Source of the DNA: Dasysyrphus tricinctus
Lineage: Eukaryota > Arthropoda > Insecta > Diptera > Syrphidae
Direction of reading: 5' to 3'
Assembly: GCA_963921185.1 (NCBI GenBank)
Contig: OY992531.1
Coordinates: forward strand, 218,303,763-218,367,762
Length of the DNA: 64,000 nt
The notes beneath the pieces are model-generated. The model had not been told where the DNA came from, made no database searches, and worked only from the letters and a program-made list of their open reading frames with translations. Positions within the stretch are counted from its first letter, which is position 1; every line of letters starts with the position of its first letter. A program made the position numbers and the translations under genes. Positions 60,155 through 64,000 of this stretch are shown here, in pieces.

Positions 60155-62933
60155 ATGTACAATGCACTAATTGTTGACGAGGATAAACAAGAACCTCTTT
60201 TGTATAGAAAACATGCAAAATACTTTCTACAATTCTTAAATTTACTGCCAGCGCGTTTGGCCTCGCATGATTCAACAAGGTAAATGCTATTTCATTCAAA
60301 ACGATATAAATTTACATGAATACATTATACATACATATGTACGTACATAATAATCTGTATTCACATGGTGTCTTCTGCAGAGGATCAATTGCGTTCTTCG
60401 CAGTATGTGGCCTTGATATATTAAATTCCTTGGATATGCTAAAAGATCACACAAGAGACGGCATTATTGACTGGATTTATGGAGGCCAAGTCATTCCCGA
60501 CAAGCATGGTGTACAATGTGGTGGATTTCAAGTAAGTAGCAAGCAACACATTTATATTGTTTACTCGTGGCTAATGTGATTTATAGCCAACAAATCTCAT
60601 GTCAACGTTACTTTGTTATTTGATTAACCTAAGCTTATTCTGCGTCAGCAAAATGTAGGCAGTAATTTAAAACTCATTAATTTGCTTATTCAGGGTTCGC
60701 GGGCATTGAAGATCCTATCGGACGATGAAGTTTTACAAGCAAACGCAAAATGCTATCAATGGGGACATCTTGCAATGACCTACACTGGAATTGCAACTCT
60801 AGCCACACTTGGTGATGATTTAAGTCGAATAGATCGAAAGGCTATAGTTGATGGTGAAGATAGAAAATACATAGCTGACATCAGTTTTCTTTGATATTCT
60901 ATGTAAATATTTACAGGGGTTGCTGCTGTCCAAAGGCCTGATGGAAGCTTTAGCGCTTCAGTTGAAGGAAACGAACATGATATGAGATTTGTTTATTGTG
61001 CTGCTGCGATATGTTCCATGCTTGACTACTGGGGAGATGTTGATAAGGAAAAAATGGCTGAATATATTCTTCAAAGTATCGTAAGTTTAGTTTTAGAGTA
61101 AGGATAAGGAATTTGAAAAGTTCTTTGATATAATGATTTGCAGATAAACTTTAGTAATGAATCATAAATACAAGCATTATTTAGTCGACGAAGCCATAAT
61201 ATGTACGTCATGTAGATTTTAAGCAAGTTTCCTTAAGTGACTTTCACTGATCACGGATTCTCAAGTTCATAAGTAATGTATTCAAGTATGTATTGAATTA
61301 TATTAGGGATATTTTTGCAACGTCATAAAATCAAAGTATATGAAGTATGCGACATGGTAACCAAACTGGCAAAATTTATATAAAAAAATCTCTAACACGA
61401 TGGTAAAATATAGTACGGTAAGCGTGGAAAAGTTTATAGCGGTAATATGATGTTTAATATTTCTTAACTTACAGCAACCGGAACACCTATTGAAATTTGA
61501 TAAAATTGTATACATTATCAAATACATATAATGAACCATTAGGTCAGTCGCTAGATTTTTGGACCATCCATGATTTAAAAGTTCGGTTTGAAAAAAATCT
61601 TAATATAACTTATGTACATATAAACAAATGTTATAAACTCACTTAGCTTAATTATGTAAACAATCACCAGCTGTTAAGTCAATGATGAAGTAGACTAAAG
61701 CGAGCAGTCTTTAAATTCTAAAATTTTCAAGACTTTCATAGTTCCGCAACTGATTAACTCAAATACTTAATGGCTACCTTGTTCTAGACTATTTACAACC
61801 TGATTCAACTCAAATTCTGGCTTTAAAAAGTGTTGTTGTTCTTTTTTAATTTATTTTCTATTTTAAGTAAATTTTTAAAAAATCACCCTTATTCTGCAAC
61901 TCGTATTTATGACTCGTATTTACTGTCGTGTGTTGTTATTCCAAGTGTCATGATTTGACTTCACTCGTATTAGTATTGAGAAACGCCTAAATGCAAGAAA
62001 AATTGAAAATATATGCTGCGAATGCATACGAAACAATTTTAATCAACCGATCGGCTTGCTTCGACTTTGGTGATGCACATACCGCGCCACCTTTGTTTAG
62101 CAGATTTCCATCGTAGTTGTATTACTATCGATGCTGTAAGCGAACGTATAGAGCAAGGTCGTCTTGTTACTTAAAACCAAAAAATAGTCTTTCATAAAAT
62201 ACCATATTTGTCTTAAAATGTAGCTTATAAAATATCTCTATATGAATTTATAAAAAAAATGACAGTTTTTTTTAAAATCAAAATCTATTCCAGCGTTACG
62301 ATTACGGTGTTAGCCAACACTTTGAAGCAGAATCACATGGAGGGACAACATTTTGCGCAATCGCAGCATTGAATTTAAGTGGTCAATTAGACAAATTAAG
62401 TGAAAGCACAATTGAAGGTATCAAACGTTGGCTTATCTTTCGCCAGGTAAATTACAAAAAAAAAAAAACTTCCTATAACCGTATTATAATTGAAAAATAT
62501 ATTTATTTAGATCGACGGATTCCAAGGAAGACCCAACAAACCTGTGGACACATGCTACTCATTTTGGATAGGCGCATCCCTTCAGATCCTTAATGCATTT
62601 CATTTAACAGATTTTGATGCAAACCGAAAGTAAGCTCAATTTGGAATCAAACACAATGTATTTTTTTTTTTCTGAATTCGAAATTTTGCATTTAGATTCA
62701 TTATGTCCACACAAGACTCCATAGTTGGTGGCTTTGCGAAATGGCCAAGCTCTTGTACTGATCCGTTTCACACATACTTTGGCTTATGTGGTCTTTCTTT
62801 TATCGACGAACCTGGCTTATCGGAAGTTATGCCCAGCCTAAATATATCAATACGAGTCTATAAACGTCTGAAAGAAATCCACGAGAAATGGCGAATTGAA
62901 AATGTCGACAGCTTAACTACTACCTCACACTGA
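60155..62933 (+). CDS. betaggt-I: Geranylgeranyltransferase type-1 beta subunit (7 exons)
   Basis: Beta subunit of cytosolic protein geranylgeranyltransferase I. With the shared alpha subunit it attaches a C20 isoprenoid to CaaX proteins such as Rho/Rac GTPases. Exons: 60155-60279, 60381-60531, 60694-60853, 60917-61080, 62294-62446, 62511-62629 and 62696-62933, phase-consistent, 369 residues (human PGGT1B 377). Prenyltransferase repeats are visible: WIYGGQVIPDKHGVQCGGFQ; HLAMTYTGIATLATLGDD; GVAAVQRPDGSFSAS; and FEAESHGGTTFCAIAALNL. Zinc ligands are present: Asp and Cys of PVDTCYSFWIG, and His of DPFHTYFGLCGL. Intron 4 is 1.2 kb; the others are short, about 60-160 bp. Start at the first ATG, giving MYNALIVDEDKQ. 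An AATAAA lies near 63096. The protein has no membrane segment. Confidence 0.96.
61081..62293. other. Large intron 4 of the GGTase-I beta gene
   Basis: About 1.2 kb, AT-rich, between GT after LQSI and AG before RYDYG. No gene or recognisable element inside; the minus frame at 61303-61539 is not supported. Confidence 0.7.
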
Positions 62934-63227
62934 AATGCGCCCCACTTGACGCAAGCTCGCACACATCGTTTCAAGTGAGGAGCAACCACCAGATACACGC
63001 AAATAGAAAAGTGATTATTTTTGTATTAACTGAAACTTTGCAAGTACTTGATTTTAAAATTGTTTTTATATAAATATGCCATACACATAAGAGAAATAAA
63101 TAATAATAATAAAAAAAGGAAAGTATGTGTAGTTAAAATTGTACTTAAGTGTTTTGGTCTAAGAGCTAGTATTAACTTTGACTAACCTCTAGATACGAGG
63201 ATAAAACTTTGTGTGTATTTAATATAG

Positions 63228-63667
63228 GACTAGTCAAGTACAAAAATCACAGCCTGGCAGGGTTGCCATGTGATTTTTTAAAAATGCAAAAAAATGGTGA
63301 AATTAACCTACTGTTACAAGGTTGGAAATAAGACATACATATTTAGTTTGTACATCCTTATGCAACAAAAAAATGATTCCAGGCGGGTTTGGCGTTGGAA
63401 AAATCTTGTCACACGAGCAGAATGTATGTTAGCTTGTCTTTTGAAATAAGAAAAAGCAGGTAGGTATCTATTGTACAAATTTCTGTTTTTGCAAAAAGTT
63501 AAATGCTTGTCAAAAAAAAATTTGTATAAACTAAAATACAAACGAGTTCCACCCTTGTAGAAGTAGGTTCATTTTGACAATTTTTTTTGCATTTTGAAAA
63601 AAAAATATATGGCAACCATTCGGCCGCGGCAACCCTGCTGAACTGTGGTTTTTGTACTCAACTAGTC
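63228..63667. repeat. MITE between converging genes
   Basis: Ends 'gactagtcaagtacaaaaat' and, inverted, 'gactagttgagtacaaaaac'. Both continue into 'cacag' and 'cagggttgcca'. About 440 bp with no coding content. Target duplication not clear. Confidence 0.75.
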
Positions 63668-63804
63668 TCAAATTAAGTACGAACAAAGTTGTAGCCATGT
63701 TTCTAGTAGGTTAGTCAAAGTGGCTGGTAACTCTCCGACTGTTTGTGTAAACAGTTAATTTTGTAATTTTTTCAACTTATTACTAATTGGTCTTTTATTA
63801 GTTT

Positions 63805-64000
63805 TTAAACCTGAACGCGAAGGCGTTGTGCAAAACCGAGCATATTGTAGCTCTTAGAGGGGCGATCTATATGCACGCGACCTCGCAAAGGTGCCAGAAC
63901 TCTTTCGGTTACTCCAGGGCAGTGCTGAACCATCAAGGATTTCAGATTGGGGCAACCCATGGTTATGGCTCTGTTAAGAATAGAATCACAATTGGAAGAA
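63805..64000 (-). CDS. F-box/LRR-type protein, C-terminal end (partial)
   Basis: A minus-strand frame runs 64 codons from the window edge to TAA at 63807-63805, with AATAAA six bases later. It contains a cysteine-type leucine-rich repeat, CPNLKSLMVQHCPGVTERVL, preceded by another partial repeat (SILNRAITMG), and ends LGFAQRLRVQV. Such repeats are typical of FBXL substrate-recognition subunits of SCF ubiquitin ligases. The F-box and most repeats lie beyond the right edge, so the exact member cannot be named. It converges on the GGTase-I beta gene. Confidence 0.75.
   Translation of the reverse strand, partial: SSNCDSILNRAITMGCPNLKSLMVQHCPGVTERVLAPLRGRVHIDRPSKSYNMLGFAQRLRVQV

Overview
This is AT-rich eukaryotic DNA, most likely from a higher fly (Diptera, Brachycera). 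The clues are very short GT-AG introns, fly-type genes (a cysteine-form SelT-like protein, a (6-4) photolyase, Ptpa, Marcal1/SMARCAL1, geranylgeranyltransferase-I beta, Hsf and toutatis fragments) and a very high load of inverted-repeat DNA transposons. All calls come from reading the sequence; no database search was made, and the species cannot be named from the window.

Intact host genes, left to right: SelT-like (-, 3 exons, 5567-6298); Ptpa (+, 6 exons, 17633-19095); (6-4) photolyase (-, one exon, 20208-21803); an unrecognised two-exon gene (+, 37225-38599); Marcal1/SMARCAL1 (-, 9 exons, 39109-42825); GGTase-I beta subunit (+, 7 exons, 60155-62933); and the 3' end of an F-box/LRR-type gene (-, from 63805 past the right edge). 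These are ordinary single-copy housekeeping and DNA-repair genes, separated by transposon thickets and not forming a pathway.

The rest is mostly nested TIR elements. Left third: a 2.9-kb foldback (940-3858), a hAT-like element with 8-bp target duplications (6620-7817), a PIF/Harbinger-like element (8306-10769), and a recent 3.2-kb tandem duplication (11151-14332 / 14333-17557) packed with MITEs. Middle: MITEs nested in MITEs (22043-27782), one split by a 3.2-kb element with 7-bp target duplications. Then an 8.7-kb element (28160-36855) holds a 6.85-kb element with TAA target duplications (28415-35265), which carries a decayed piece of a toutatis/BAZ2-like gene. Right third: a 12-kb element (45331-57320) with perfect 34-bp TIRs and 8-bp target duplications carries a broken Hsf copy set between inverted satellite arrays, a broken dsRBD gene, a broken RpL36 copy, an unidentified coding remnant and a 190-bp tandem array.

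The most notable signal is host-gene capture: two large TIR-bounded structures each carry pieces of unrelated host genes, several with introns still present. No transposase could be identified with confidence in either.
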